DNA of 64,000 nucleotides from Haematobia irritans (lineage: Eukaryota; Arthropoda; Insecta; Diptera; Muscidae). Under the pieces are notes generated by a model, which saw nothing but the letters and a program-made list of their open reading frames with translations, ran no database searches and was not told where the DNA came from. Of this stretch, positions 1 to 10,423 are shown piece by piece; the stretch's first letter is position 1; the number at the start of each line of letters is the position of its first letter. Position numbers and translations under genes: made by a program. Where the stretch lies: NCBI RefSeq assembly GCF_050003625.1, contig NC_134400.1, positions 58,904,066 to 58,968,065 on the forward strand. Reading direction: 5' to 3'.

Positions 1-660
1 TAGAATTTTAGACAATTACATGTCGGGAAAATCATGTACCTGACAATTTAATTTTTTTGTTGACTTTTTTTGTAGGGAAAAAAGTATTTTATAGGTTACA
101 TACATACATTGTCTTCGTGACCATTTAATTTTTTAATTTGTTTGCAGCGAAAAGAGTTTTATAAAAACATTGAGCAGGTATGTTACACACGATATTCATT
201 TTGCGCGTCAGTCGTGTGTTGATTGTTACTTGGAATGGACGGATAATACGGAAGTACTGCGTATTGTATTAATTTGGTGTGTAACAAAATATGCGATGTT
301 GGCTTGCACGACATTATAAAAATGCAAATAAACAATGAATTAGTTTATAAATAATAAAAACAAAAAAATATAGTTAATTTTGTGGTTTCTTTTATCAAGT
401 GGCGTCCTTTTCTCGACGACGAAAAAAGTTTTTTCGTAAAGAGCAAACCATTTTAGGTTTTTATCATGTTCTTTTAACTGGAAGAAAAACATTTTTGACG
501 AATACCATAACCTTTTCGATCGTGACCATTGTCTTTTGATTCAAACAAAATTCTTTTTATCAATATAATAACATTTTATATGAGGACAATTTCATTTTTC
601 TTAGAACCATGTTTACTGAGCAAACATGGTTGCAGGTGAAAATGTTACATAGTCGCCGTC
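1..660 (-). mobile_element. Partial element G, reverse orientation
   Basis: This stretch is the reverse complement of parts of the element seen complete at 33737-34845. Shared blocks include the ATCATGTACCTGAC block near the left edge and the AACCATGTTTACTGAGC block near 600. It runs off the left edge of the window. It meets a forward-oriented G copy at about 660-675, so the two form an imperfect palindrome. No coding capacity is seen. Confidence 0.55.
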
Positions 661-818
661 AAACCAAATTTGTGTGTGTGTGTACCTGCTCAATGTTTTT
701 ATAAAATTCTTTTCGCTGCAAAAAATTGAATGGTCACGAAAACAATGTCTGTACGCAACCTATAAAAATACTTTTTTTCACTACAAAAAAGTAAAAAAAA
801 AAAATTAATTGAAAGGTA

Positions 819-2925
819 CACACAAAAAAAATTTTTTTGATTTCAATAACGAAAATCGCGGATTCAATCATTTTTTTAATTGAAATGTCTTCAATCACGA
901 AAATGATAGTATCAATCACCCATTTTGATTGAAAACCAACAGGATTTTTAATTAAAAATTTAATTGACTTTTGTCACGGAATCAATTAATTGTGTGATTG
1001 AATCAATTAAAAACGTCATTGATTTTTAACATAAAATTCAATCGCAGTTTTAATTGAATCAATTAAAATTTTAATTTCGCGACAAAAATCAATCAACTAT
1101 TTGATTCATTCAATTAAATAATTAATTGAAATTGGCTATAAATTTCGATCAAAAAATTTATATATTGCGAACCCAAAATCGTATTTAGTTTTTTTCTTTT
1201 GAAATAAAAGAAAATATGTGTTTCTTATAAAACATATTTAATATTTTATTATTTTTTGAATTATGCAATAGACAAATAAATTTGGTTCTTGTCATTTGTG
1301 TTTTGTTCTAACATAACTTACAAATACAACTACTGTCAATAACAACTATAGGGTGAAAAAATAAATTATATAAATCATTATCTTCCTTATAATAATAACC
1401 ATTTTAGCATGTTCCTTCTTATATGTAGTTGCGCCTAGATTTCCAATAATTCAGCAGCCTGTAAGCTAAATTAGTTTTTCTGAAAGTAAACAGAATAATT
1501 CAAATTTAATTTTGTTCAATTAAAAGTTAATTTTGTTAAACATTACCTGCATAGAATATCAAGTTCAATTCTTAGTTCCAGGTTGCAGATTTATAATCTT
1601 CTTTTGCAGTTGTTGTTTTTTAGCATAAAAAGGTGTATTAAGGAGCTCGGTAATTTAATTTTAGTAACAATTCCTTTCCAAAATTTCCACACATTAAAAT
1701 CGTCTATTAAAATTTGAACCAATCAAAGACAAAAATAATTGGAAAGCAATGTAATATTTGGTATTATATTGATGATACTTTGCAAATTCTGGAAATAGAA
1801 AAAATATAAATGGAAAATACATATTTTTATTATTATCGGATATTTTTCATATTTTTATATCCAAAAGAAAGAACTTTTTTACCATTACATAATTCAGCTC
1901 ATTAGTTTATATACCAGATATACTGCTCTCTGCTTGGGTTCAAACTGAAAAAGACAGGTAAAACAAAAATGCAATTTAATGCCAACGCTACTTCGCAACT
2001 TCAAGGTGAATCTTCCAACAAACCCATACCGCTCTTGGTTTTAAGAAAACTAGGAGTGAACAAAATTTATAATTTTAAATGATCAATACGGTACCCACTT
2101 TTTTATTGCAAACATATTATTATATATTTGATAAAATGATGGAGTTGATGGGATTGATTGGTCAATTTCACGAAATAAAATTGGTCACTAAAAGAAATGA
2201 ATAAAAAATATATTATTTTAGTCCGTTTAATGTAAACAGGCTTCAATGGAAAACGGTATTCACATTTCACAATTTTTTACCTTCAATAAACGTAGATTGT
2301 TTTCCATTTTTACAATACCACAAAACACAAACACAGGTAATTTCAAATGCGTTCTGTCATATATTTTTTTCAAACCTTCACCACGTGTCCGTTTGTTGTT
2401 GCACACTTTATTTATTTCAACCCTTTGCTATGATTTGTTGTTGTGTTCAAAATATTTATGCACACATTTTGAATGGAGCAGACAGAATGTCGCCAATCGT
2501 GTTTTTCAATTTACGCGAAAAACAAAAACCCAACCGTTCGTTACGAGTTACTTCCACAGACTGATCTCTCCATCATACATTGTTGAATAAATACCCATTC
2601 TCTTGTTCTCTTTTCGCTCTTTCCATTGCTCAAAATTATTCAGTTTCAATCACAAAGGTGATTGGATCAATCACATATGTAATTGGAAACGGAAAAAAAT
2701 TCAATCACGTTTGTAATTGAAAATTATTTCCGAATTGATTAACAAATTGATTGAATCAATTAATATTTTAATTGGAAACGTAACAAATATCAATCATTTT
2801 TTTAATTGGATTTTATTCGGATTTGATTAAATAATTAATTGAATCAATTAACATATTAATTGAATCCGTTTCCAAATAAAATTAAGTGTTTAATTGAAAA
2901 AATTTTGGTGATAATTTTTTGTGTG
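819..2925. mobile_element. Non-autonomous CACACAAA...TTTGTGTG element, 2.1 kb
   Basis: The element starts CACACAAAAAAA and ends TTTTTTGTGTG, flanked on both sides by TA. The empty site GGTACATGATTTTC at about 34625 supports a 2-bp target duplication. The outer ~300 bp on each side are dense arrays of short AATTGATT/TCAATTAA words in both orientations. The middle is AT-rich. A 114-codon open frame at 2246-2590 has no recognisable domain and is not called a gene. The superfamily is not assigned; 2-bp duplications with CAC ends would suit CACTA/CMC or a Tc1-like group. Confidence 0.6.
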
Positions 2926-3362
2926 TACATGATTTTCGCGACCATGTAATTGTCTCAAATTCTATCATTTAAACAGTGTTGCCAGTATTGGGGATTTTTC
3001 CCCAAATCGGGGATACTTTTTCGAGGATGGGGACAAAATTTTTGAGTTGGGGACTTGGGGATTTGGTGGGGAATTTCCACAAATTTGGGGATTTTAGTGG
3101 GGAATTCTGATCAGTATAACAAATTAGGTTTGAGTTATGGTTTATATGAAATTCTTTACTTCTACATGCTTAAAAAGGGGCTCAAAGAAGTACAGAGAAT
3201 CTTCAAAATATGAAAAAAAAAATATTCCAAGAACTACTTTACAATTTACTTTGTTTCTAAGAAATTATTTACTATTGTGAAATTATTTCGTAAGGACTTG
3301 GGTCGAAGTGTTGGCCCCTCATCTGTATACATCACTAATTTGGAAAATATATATAAAACATA

Positions 3363-4296
3363 AAGGGTGATTTGTTAAGAGCTTGATAACTTTTTTTTAA
3401 AAAAAAACGCATAAAATTTGCAAAATCTCATCGGTTCTTTATTTGAAACGTTAGATTGGTCCATGACATTTACTTTTTGAAGATAATTTCATTTAAATGT
3501 TGACCGCGGCTGCGTCTTAGGTGGTCCATTCGGAAAGTCCAATTTTGGGCAACTTTTTCGAGCATTTCGGCCGGAATAGCCCGAATTTCTTCGGAAATGT
3601 TGTCTTCCAAAGCTGGAATAGTTGCTGGCTTATTTCTGTAGACTTTAGACTTGACGTAGCCCCACAAAAAATAGTCTAAAGGCGTCAAATCGCATGATCT
3701 TGGTGGCCAACTTACCGGTCCATTTCTTGAGATGAATTGTTCTCCGAAGTTTTCCCTCAAAATGGCCATAGAATCGCGAGCTGTGTGGCATGTAGCGCCA
3801 TCTTGTTGAAACCACATGTCAACCAAGTTCAGTTCTTCCATTTTTGGCAACAAAAAGTTTGTTAGCATCGAACGATAGCGATCGCCATTCACCGTAACGT
3901 TGCGTCCAACAGCATCTTTGAAAAAATACGGTCCAATGATTCCACCAGCGTACAAACCACACCAAACAGTGCATTTTTCGGGATGCATGGGCAGTTCTTG
4001 AACGGCTTCTGGTTGCTCTTCACTCCAAATGCGGCAATTTTGCTTATTTACGTAGCCATTCAACCAGAAATGAGCCTCATCGCTGAACAAAATTTGTCGA
4101 TAAAAAAGCGGATTTTCTGCCAACTTTTCTAGGGCCCATTCACTGAAAATTCGACGTTGTGGCTCGTTAGTAAGTCTATTCATGATGAAATGTCAAAGCA
4201 TACTGAGCATCTTTCTCTTTGACACCATGTCTGAAATCCCACGTGATCTGTCAAATACTAATGCATGAAAATCCTAACCTCAAAAGAATCACCCTT
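3363..4296 (-). mobile_element. Deleted rosa/mariner-type transposon, copy 1 (934 bp)
   Basis: The ends read AAGGGTGATT at both sides, with TA on each flank (3361-3362 and 4297-4298). These are the features of the Tc1/mariner superfamily. It carries a transposase frame lacking its N-terminal DNA-binding part. It is nested inside the hAT element. Copy 2 at 17060-17992 is almost identical but has a different internal deletion. Confidence 0.92.
3470..4183 (-). pseudogene. rosa/mariner-like transposase, internally deleted, 237 codons
   Basis: This is the DDE transposase catalytic domain of the IS630-Tc1-mariner superfamily. Asp35 sits in SDEAHFW and Asp128 in QQDGATCHTA. Asp165 and Asp170 lie in SCDLTPLDYFLWG. 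Counting to Asp170 gives 41 residues between the last two acids, as in the rosa (DD41D) group; counting to Asp165 gives 36. The protein opens with MNRLTNE and then jumps in frame to PQRRIFSEW. About 100 residues of paired-like helix-turn-helix, which bind the terminal repeats in this family, are therefore missing. The frame is otherwise intact. It cannot be an autonomous transposase. The rosa assignment is inference from spacing. Confidence 0.88.
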
Positions 4297-4760
4297 TATA
4301 ATAGAGTTCATATGAGGGCAACAACGCCTTTTGGTCGATCACCCAATTTTATTTCTTAGCTATTCAGAACTATTTGATTCATAACTCCTATTTTTTTTCT
4401 CTGATGAGGGATTGTATCAGATAATATTTTGAGTACCCGTCTAATTTTTTGGATTTTGAAACCGTAATCTTATTGTAACTCGTAAACTGGTATAACAAAA
4501 ATTTCATATTTTTACAATTTTTAGATTATGACTGATTTTTTACAGCAGAGCCTATTTCTTTTCAAAAAACTTGCCAAACACGGTATTGGGGATTTTTGTG
4601 GGGAATTTTAAATTAAATTGGGGATTTTTGGGGATGAAAGCGTCTTTTTTTGGGGACAAGAACCCGAAAAATACTGGCAACACTGCATTTAAATAATATA
4701 ACATGTTTGCGGCATTTGAGAACCATTTAAATGCCCAGCAAAAGAAAGCGTCGCCAAAAA

Positions 4761-4895
4761 AGTAGTGAACTTGTTCTTTTTGGATCCGGAAGTAGTGCAA
4801 AATTGGCGCAGAAGCGATGAATTTAACATGGGCTTGTCATAGAACGGATGTCCAACATTTTAACAGCCGTTGCACTGAATTTGCATCACTTCGTA
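4761..4895. other. Short unexplained spacer
   Basis: This stretch lies between the end of element G and the CACTG repeat. Composition is more balanced than the surroundings. No family was recognised and no convincing frame seen. Confidence 0.3.
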
Positions 4896-5542
4896 CACTG
4901 AAAAACAAGGATACTCGGTTCCAAAGATTTTGTCTTTACTTTAAAAAAATTGGTATTGATTCCGAGCCAAAGAAGCGGAGAATACAAGTAAAGATACTTT
5001 TAAGACACAATTCTCTTTTAAATTTAGGTTTTGTGTACTTGCTTCTAGGAAGCAAATTTTAATTTTTCGCTTTCTCAGCTTGTTTTCTTCATACGCTATC
5101 AAAGTCCTTTAAAAACGAGTTAACGGCAACTTTATTTTCCAAATTAGGACTCGACTTCCAGTAGAAATTATGCTATGCTTGAAGTTAAAAACTTTTTTAA
5201 AATAAAGTTTTGAAAAACATGTCCTATATTTGAACGATTTTTTGCTTTGTAGTCAAGATGCAAAAAGACAACAAATTTAAAGACAATTTCATTAAATTTA
5301 AACAATTTTTCTGAATTATTAAACTCAAGTTGACCTTAGCCTATAAATTTTTTCTTTCATGTTAAGATACCCATTTTTAAGTCAAATCACTTAATTATAA
5401 GGACAATATGACTTCATTGAAAAAGTTTATCGACTTTTGGACAAGGAAAATAACTTTATTTTAGAGAAATGCGTCTTCTATACTTAGCAAAAAAGGCATA
5501 CGTATTTTAAGGACATGGCTTCACGACAATATTTTTTCAGCG
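4896..5542 (+). mobile_element. CACTGAAAAA interspersed repeat, copy 1
   Basis: It begins CACTGAAAAACAAGG and ends ATATTTTTTCAGCG. It matches 23409-24554 over its length, except for a ~490-bp insertion in that copy. Phrases such as GATTCCGAGCC recur in degenerate relatives at 6425-6490, 24944-25040 and 31490-31620. It is non-coding; the open frames are AT-rich noise. Confidence 0.6.
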
Positions 5543-6652
5543 CAGAAATGATGCATAAAGGTTTACTAAATTCGCGTCTCCCACAAAATAAGTCAGAATT
5601 TCTTAAAATTTGTAACTTTTACCTATAATGCGCCCATCATAAACTTCGTATGGCACTAAAGACATATTCGCAAACTTTTACTATAATTTTTTCCTTCAAA
5701 CTTTTTCCTTAACAAGTTAAAAATAATAATTTTGTCAAAAAAACTTGTTTGAATTTGTCGAAAAATATTTACTTATTTTTGTGAAATCGGCTTAACATTT
5801 GCATTTGTAATACTGTATAGTTAAAATTTTCTTAAATTAACCTCAATTTTCTAAAATTAACCAAAATTTCGTTTCTTGGTTTACTGTTGTTTGAGTGTAT
5901 CATTTCTGTGATTGAAGAAATTTCACTTCAAATTAATTTCTTGTTGAGGACAAAAAATATTTTTTTTCTGTGTGGTACTTGAATTGTGCTTGAAACGAAA
6001 TTTTTCTCAAAAAACCTGGCTTTTATCGTAGAATGGAGAATGCTTTGAATTCAATCGCGAGATTGGTTAAACCAATTCATTTTAATTGATATTACTTCAA
6101 CGACCAAAATTATCATAACAATTACCGATGGCAACGAAAAGATGCAATTAATATTTGTGATTTTATCAAGATAAATTCGCAGTTCAAATTATATTCTTTA
6201 GAATACACAACACTTGACATTAACATGCGCATTGGAAATTAATGCAAGGGTTCATGTGTTTTTACTACTCTGCATTTCGGTGTTATAGTTTTTAGAATTT
6301 GTCTATTACCAATAACTAAAATACATTATATAGGTGAATGTGGATATAATTATGAAGAAATAAAACGTTTTTTCGATTTACTGAACAATGCAATTTAAAC
6401 ATGAATTAAAGAGGTAAAATCGCACTCACAAAAATTGGAGTTGGATACAAAGATTTTGACCTTTGTATTGATTCCAAACTAAAGACGATTAAAATAAAGA
6501 CATAAAAGAAAATCACATATTCTGAATTAACAAAAAAAAAAATATGTAAGGGGCACAACATCCTCAAAATAAATATCTTTAGCTTTATAACTTTAAATCA
6601 TAGATTTATATTTAACCCTTTCGACCCAGAATTTTTACAGATATCGCAATTT
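5543..6652. other. AT-rich spacer without a recognised gene
   Basis: Only short frames occur, with no domain-like translation. A degenerate CACTGAAAAA-family fragment lies at about 6425-6490. Nothing else is supported. Confidence 0.5.
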
Positions 6653-8335
6653 TTTATAGCCTCCACCATAGGATGGGGGTATATTAACTTTGTCATTCCA
6701 TTTGTAACACATCGAAATATTGCTCTAAGACCCCATAAAGTATATATATTCTGGGTCGTGGTGAAATTCTGAGTCGATCTGAGCATGTCCGTCCGTCCGT
6801 CCGTCCGTCTGTTGAAATCACGCTATCTTCCGAACGAAACAAGCTATCGACTTGAAACTTGTTACAAGTAGTTGTTATTGATGTAGGTCGGATGGTATTG
6901 CAAATGGGCCATATCGGTCCACTTTTACGTATAGCCCCCATACAAACGGACCCCCAAATTTGGCTTGCGAAGCCTCTAAGAGAAGCAAATTTCATCCGAT
7001 CCGGCTGAAATTTGGTGCATGGTGTTAGTATATGGTCTCTAAAATTGGTCCACATCGGTCCATAATTATATATAGCCCCCATATAAACCGATTTGGCTTG
7101 CGAGGCTTCTAAGAGAAGCACATTTCATCCGATCCGGCTGAAATTTGGTACATGGTGTTAGTATATGGTCTCTAACAACCATGCAAAAATTGGTCCACAT
7201 CGGTCAATAATTATATATAGCCCCCATATAAACCGATCCCCCGATTTGGCTTGCGAGGCCTCTAAGAGAAGCAAATTTCATCCGATCCGGCTGAAATTTG
7301 GTACATGGTGTTAGTATATGGTCTCTAACAACCATGCACAAATTGGTCCACATCGGTCCATAAATATATATAGCCCCCATATAAACCGATCACCAGATTT
7401 GACCACCGGAGCCCCTTGGAAGACCAAAATTTATCTGATTCAGTTGAAATTTGGTACGTGGTGTTAATATATGGCCTCAAACTCCCATGCAAAAATTGGT
7501 CGAAATCGGTCCATAATTATATATAGGCCCCATATAAACCGATCCCCAGATTTGACCTCCAGAGCCCCTTGGAAAATCAAAATTCTTCCCATTCGGTTGA
7601 AATTTGGTACGTGATGTAAGTATATGGTATCCAACAACCATGCAGGAATTGCTTCCTATCAGCCCATAATTATATATAGCTCCCATATAAACCGATCCCC
7701 AGATTTGACCTCCGGTGCCTTTTGGAGAAACAAAATTCATCCGATCTGCTTGAAATTTGGTACGTGGTGATCGTATAAGATATTTAACAACCATGCCAAA
7801 AGTGGTCCATATCATATATAGCCCCATATAAACCGATCACGAGATTTGGTTTTGGAGCCTCTTGGAGGAGCAAATTTCATCCGAGTGAGTTGAAATTTGG
7901 TACATTGAGCTAGTATGTGGTCGTCAACAACCATGCCTAACTAGGTCCATATCGGTCTATAGTTATATATATCCCTCAGATAAATTGATTTGCAATCACA
8001 CAAAAATTGGTCCATATCAAGTTCATAAAATTTGGTCCATATCAAGTTCCCATATAAGCGACCCCCAATTTCAATTCTGGCTCTCTACGTACCGTGCAAA
8101 AAGTCCATATAGATTCGTAATTATTTGTAGACTTAACTATACATAACTTTTTTGTCTAATATATACCACGTATGGACTAACTCACAATTTAGAAAACGAT
8201 GTTAAGAAGTTTTAAAATACCACTACCCAAGTATTTCGATTGTGGATGACAGTCTTTCGTAGAAGTTTCTACGTAATCCATGGTGGAGGGTACATAAGAT
8301 TCGGCCTGGCCGAACTTACGGCCGTATATACTTGT
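6653..8335 (+). mobile_element. mini-me/DINE-1-like element, family A, copy 1
   Basis: The left end carries CCATAGGATGGGGG followed by a (GTCC)n microsatellite at about 6787-6810. The body is a series of ~145-150-bp units (GCCCCCATATAAACCGATC, GAAATTTGGTACATGG and similar). The right end is a GGCC-rich hairpin followed by ATATACTTGT and a T run. This layout matches the non-autonomous Helentron-like elements called DINE-1/mini-me in flies. The family assignment is inference. Translations such as MGAIYNYGP are artefacts of the repeat units. Confidence 0.72.
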
Positions 8336-8813
8336 TTTTTTTTTTTTACTTTTAATCATGTTGAAATCATTTAAGAATCGCCTAGCCAAAATTTCGGGTC
8401 GCCACGTCCATTCGTTTAGGCTGTAGAGAATGTTGCCTGTGGGCAACTTTGGGCAATTGTGGCTATAAAATAGTTTATTTTGTAATGATTCGTATTGCGT
8501 TTTATTGTATTTTTAAACGTTGTTGTTATTTTTACAGTAAATATATACTTGGATGCGCACGTGAGAGAAAAATCGCTCACGTTCAGGCACATTCACGAAG
8601 AAATATTTGGGTATGATTTCATGCTCACGAAATGAAAAGTCATACTCGCGAATGCTCACAATTTTCGTGGCTCAATAAAATTGTCGTAATTCACAAAATT
8701 TCTCGTGAGTCACAACAATATTTTGATTCACAAAAATGTTCGTGACACAACAATTAGCATTCACGAAAATTCTTGTAATTCACGACAAATCTCATGACTC
8801 GCTGCATATACTG
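8336..8813. repeat. TCACGAA/TTCGTGA-rich repeat, left half
   Basis: From about 8560 the sequence is crowded with CACGAAA and TCGTGA words in both orientations. The matching, inverted-type half continues at 12692-13000, beyond two nested elements. A related block lies at 33050-33610. It is probably one interspersed element split by insertions. No gene is seen. Confidence 0.5.
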
Positions 8814-9708
8814 CACTGTTAGAAAAATATGTTTTTCATATGTTCCGATATAAACAAAATGTGTTTCGGGCACAATTTTTAAACACAATATATTTAAGTG
8901 CCAACATGTAATGTTCCTAAACTAACACTAAATGTTTGGGACACATATGTTAATATGTTAAAATATATTATGTTGGGGGCATGAATGTTTCATAAAAATA
9001 ATATGTGTGAATGTAAACATATATAAATTTACAAATTTCGAGTAAACATATATATGTTTACAATTTCTGTGAAACGGTTGTATGTTGTTTCGGAAAACTG
9101 CTTTATGATAAGGCCAAAAATTTGATATGCTTAAGTCTAAATATTATTTAATTTGAATATTAGAATGATTATTCGAAGTAAAGAGAATAGACATTCGGAA
9201 CATAGAGCATAGATATTTGAAAAAGCAGCATGTGTTTTCGCCTTGAGAGGAGAATTTTATGTATGTATGTGTGGACAAGTGTTTTGTTTCTCATTTTGGC
9301 ATTATGGACACACATATTTTAACGGCCTTAAAAGTAAAAATGAAATTAAGTACAAAACACGATAAGTTTTAAAGGAATTTAAATGGTGTTAAATGCTAGT
9401 AAAAAACGTCTAAACGTTCACGTCTAAATAAATTTATGTGTACATTTTAAAATTATTTATGTATGTTTATACTCTTCTTTTGTTTGAGTTTTTGATTTTC
9501 TTCTAAAATTTCAATCTTTTATACCAAAAACAGTTTTTTGTTATAAAATTGTTATTTTTTCAATAAAAAAATAATATTTTATTCAAAAGCCATTTCGTTT
9601 ATATCAAGCACTTTTTCTGACTGTAAATCTTTAATAACCCACATTTCGAAGTTTCATTATAAAAGTTTAATATAGTATAAATGTCTAAATTACAAAAAAA
9701 AAAATTGG

Positions 9709-9784
9709 TTCGGTCGGAGCAGGAATTGAACCCACGACCCTTTGCATGCAAGGCAGACATGCTAACCACTGCTCCACGTGGCCA
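9709..9784 (-). ncRNA. tRNA-like sequence, Ala-type, in copy A
   Basis: Read on the minus strand it has an A-box-like TGGAGCAGTGGTTAGCATG and a B-box GGGTTCAATTCC at normal spacing. By position the anticodon would be TGC with four of five stem pairs. The acceptor stem does not pair well. It is therefore tRNA-derived and possibly Pol III-competent, but not a functional tRNA gene. The tRNA head of the SINE at 62566 is closely similar. Confidence 0.6.
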
Positions 9785-9897
9785 ACAAATGTATGTTTCT
9801 TTTAAATAATGTTATGTTTGCCTGGTCTCGTGGGCGCTGCAAACTATGCTATATAAATGTAACTTATAACAATAATTGTCTACTGGTGACTATAACT

Positions 9898-9973
9898 GCT
9901 ACGTAGCCCAGTGGATAGTGTGTTGGCTTACAAACTGTATGGTCCTCGGTTCGATTCTCCGTCCAGGCGAAAG
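9898..9973 (+). ncRNA. tRNA-like sequence, second type, in copy A
   Basis: It carries an A-box-like region TAGCCCAGTGGATAGTG and a perfect B-box GGTTCGATTC. The anticodon loop reads CTTACAA (TAC by position), but the anticodon and acceptor stems are poorly paired. It diverges from the Ala-type sequence ~110 bp away. Related copies are at 20046, 35685 and 40626. Confidence 0.55.
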
Positions 9974-10423
9974 GTAAAATTTATAAAATTGAATAATTTC
10001 TTCAACATTATTTGTATTACAGAAAAAGGTACCAAGAACTAAAAATTTCGTGGAAGTGAAAATTATGTTAGGGAATGAGCACAATCTTCTTGGGGAAAAT
10101 TCTTCCAAGCATATAATATTTTTGGGCTCAAAATGCTTCCAAGCATATAATATGTTCACATAAAACAAACATATTAATGTTTCGGCAGTATCCAATAATA
10201 TATGTGCTTCCTGCAAAATATGTTTGCAACACATGTTAGAGAAGCGATTTTTTTGAGGGTGTGATTAACACTCATAACTCACGACGGAACCATTAGCACA
10301 ATTAAAACACAATCAAACACAGTGTTGCCAACTCCTCAAGGCCAAAAAGCACCAAAAATATATTATAAATTCTAACATACCACCTTCCACCACAAAATCG
10401 AAAACTAAATGCTCTACTAAAAA

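Larger units (their letters stand above)
2974..4685. mobile_element. hAT element with 8-bp target duplication
   Basis: The ends are CAGTGTTGCCAGTATT and its complement. The flanking 8-bp direct repeats are CATTTAAA (2966-2973 and 4686-4693). The subterminal regions repeat TTGGGGATTT words. An uninterrupted relative of the target is at about 34665. CAG-type ends with 8-bp duplications are diagnostic of hAT. There is no transposase coding; the centre is occupied by a rosa/mariner insertion (3363-4296). It is a non-autonomous, mobile-in-trans element. Confidence 0.88.
675..4760 (+). mobile_element. Element G copy 1, split by nested insertions
   Basis: Family G is a non-coding interspersed repeat with many ACATGG/CCATGT motifs. 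Its segments lie at 675-818, 2926-2973 and 4686-4760. They are separated by a CAC/GTG-ended element (819-2925) and a hAT element (2974-4685). Removing both rebuilds the order seen without interruption at 34480-34740. Its 3' end is not clear here. Confidence 0.5.
8814..10261 (+). mobile_element. CACTG...GGGTG element with tRNA-like pair, copy A
   Basis: The ends are CACTGTTAGAAAAATATG and (inverted) CACCCTCAAAAAAATCGC. TG flanks both sides (8812-8813 and 10262-10263). The body has many ATATGTTTG palindromic words. The centre holds two divergent tRNA-like sequences. It is homologous, in opposite orientation, to 19742-21540, with further copies at 15187-16161 and a fragment at 39903-40309. There is no coding capacity. 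CAC ends with a variable 2-bp duplication suggest CACTA/CMC, but this is unproven. Confidence 0.7.

Noticed and set aside
2246..2590. 114-codon protein gene
   Set aside because: No domain, no neighbours, and it lies inside a non-autonomous element in low-complexity AT-rich DNA.
6693..8446. Open frames of 60-240 codons with repeated MGAIYNYGP or INRSPDLACGASKR phrases (also 10892-11854, 25213-26536, 40828-41550, 62960-63172)
   Set aside because: They are translations of the ~150-bp internal units of mini-me-like elements, appear on both strands and change frame between copies.
9709..9973. Functional tRNA genes
   Set aside because: A- and B-boxes are present but acceptor and anticodon stems pair poorly, and the units recur inside mobile elements.
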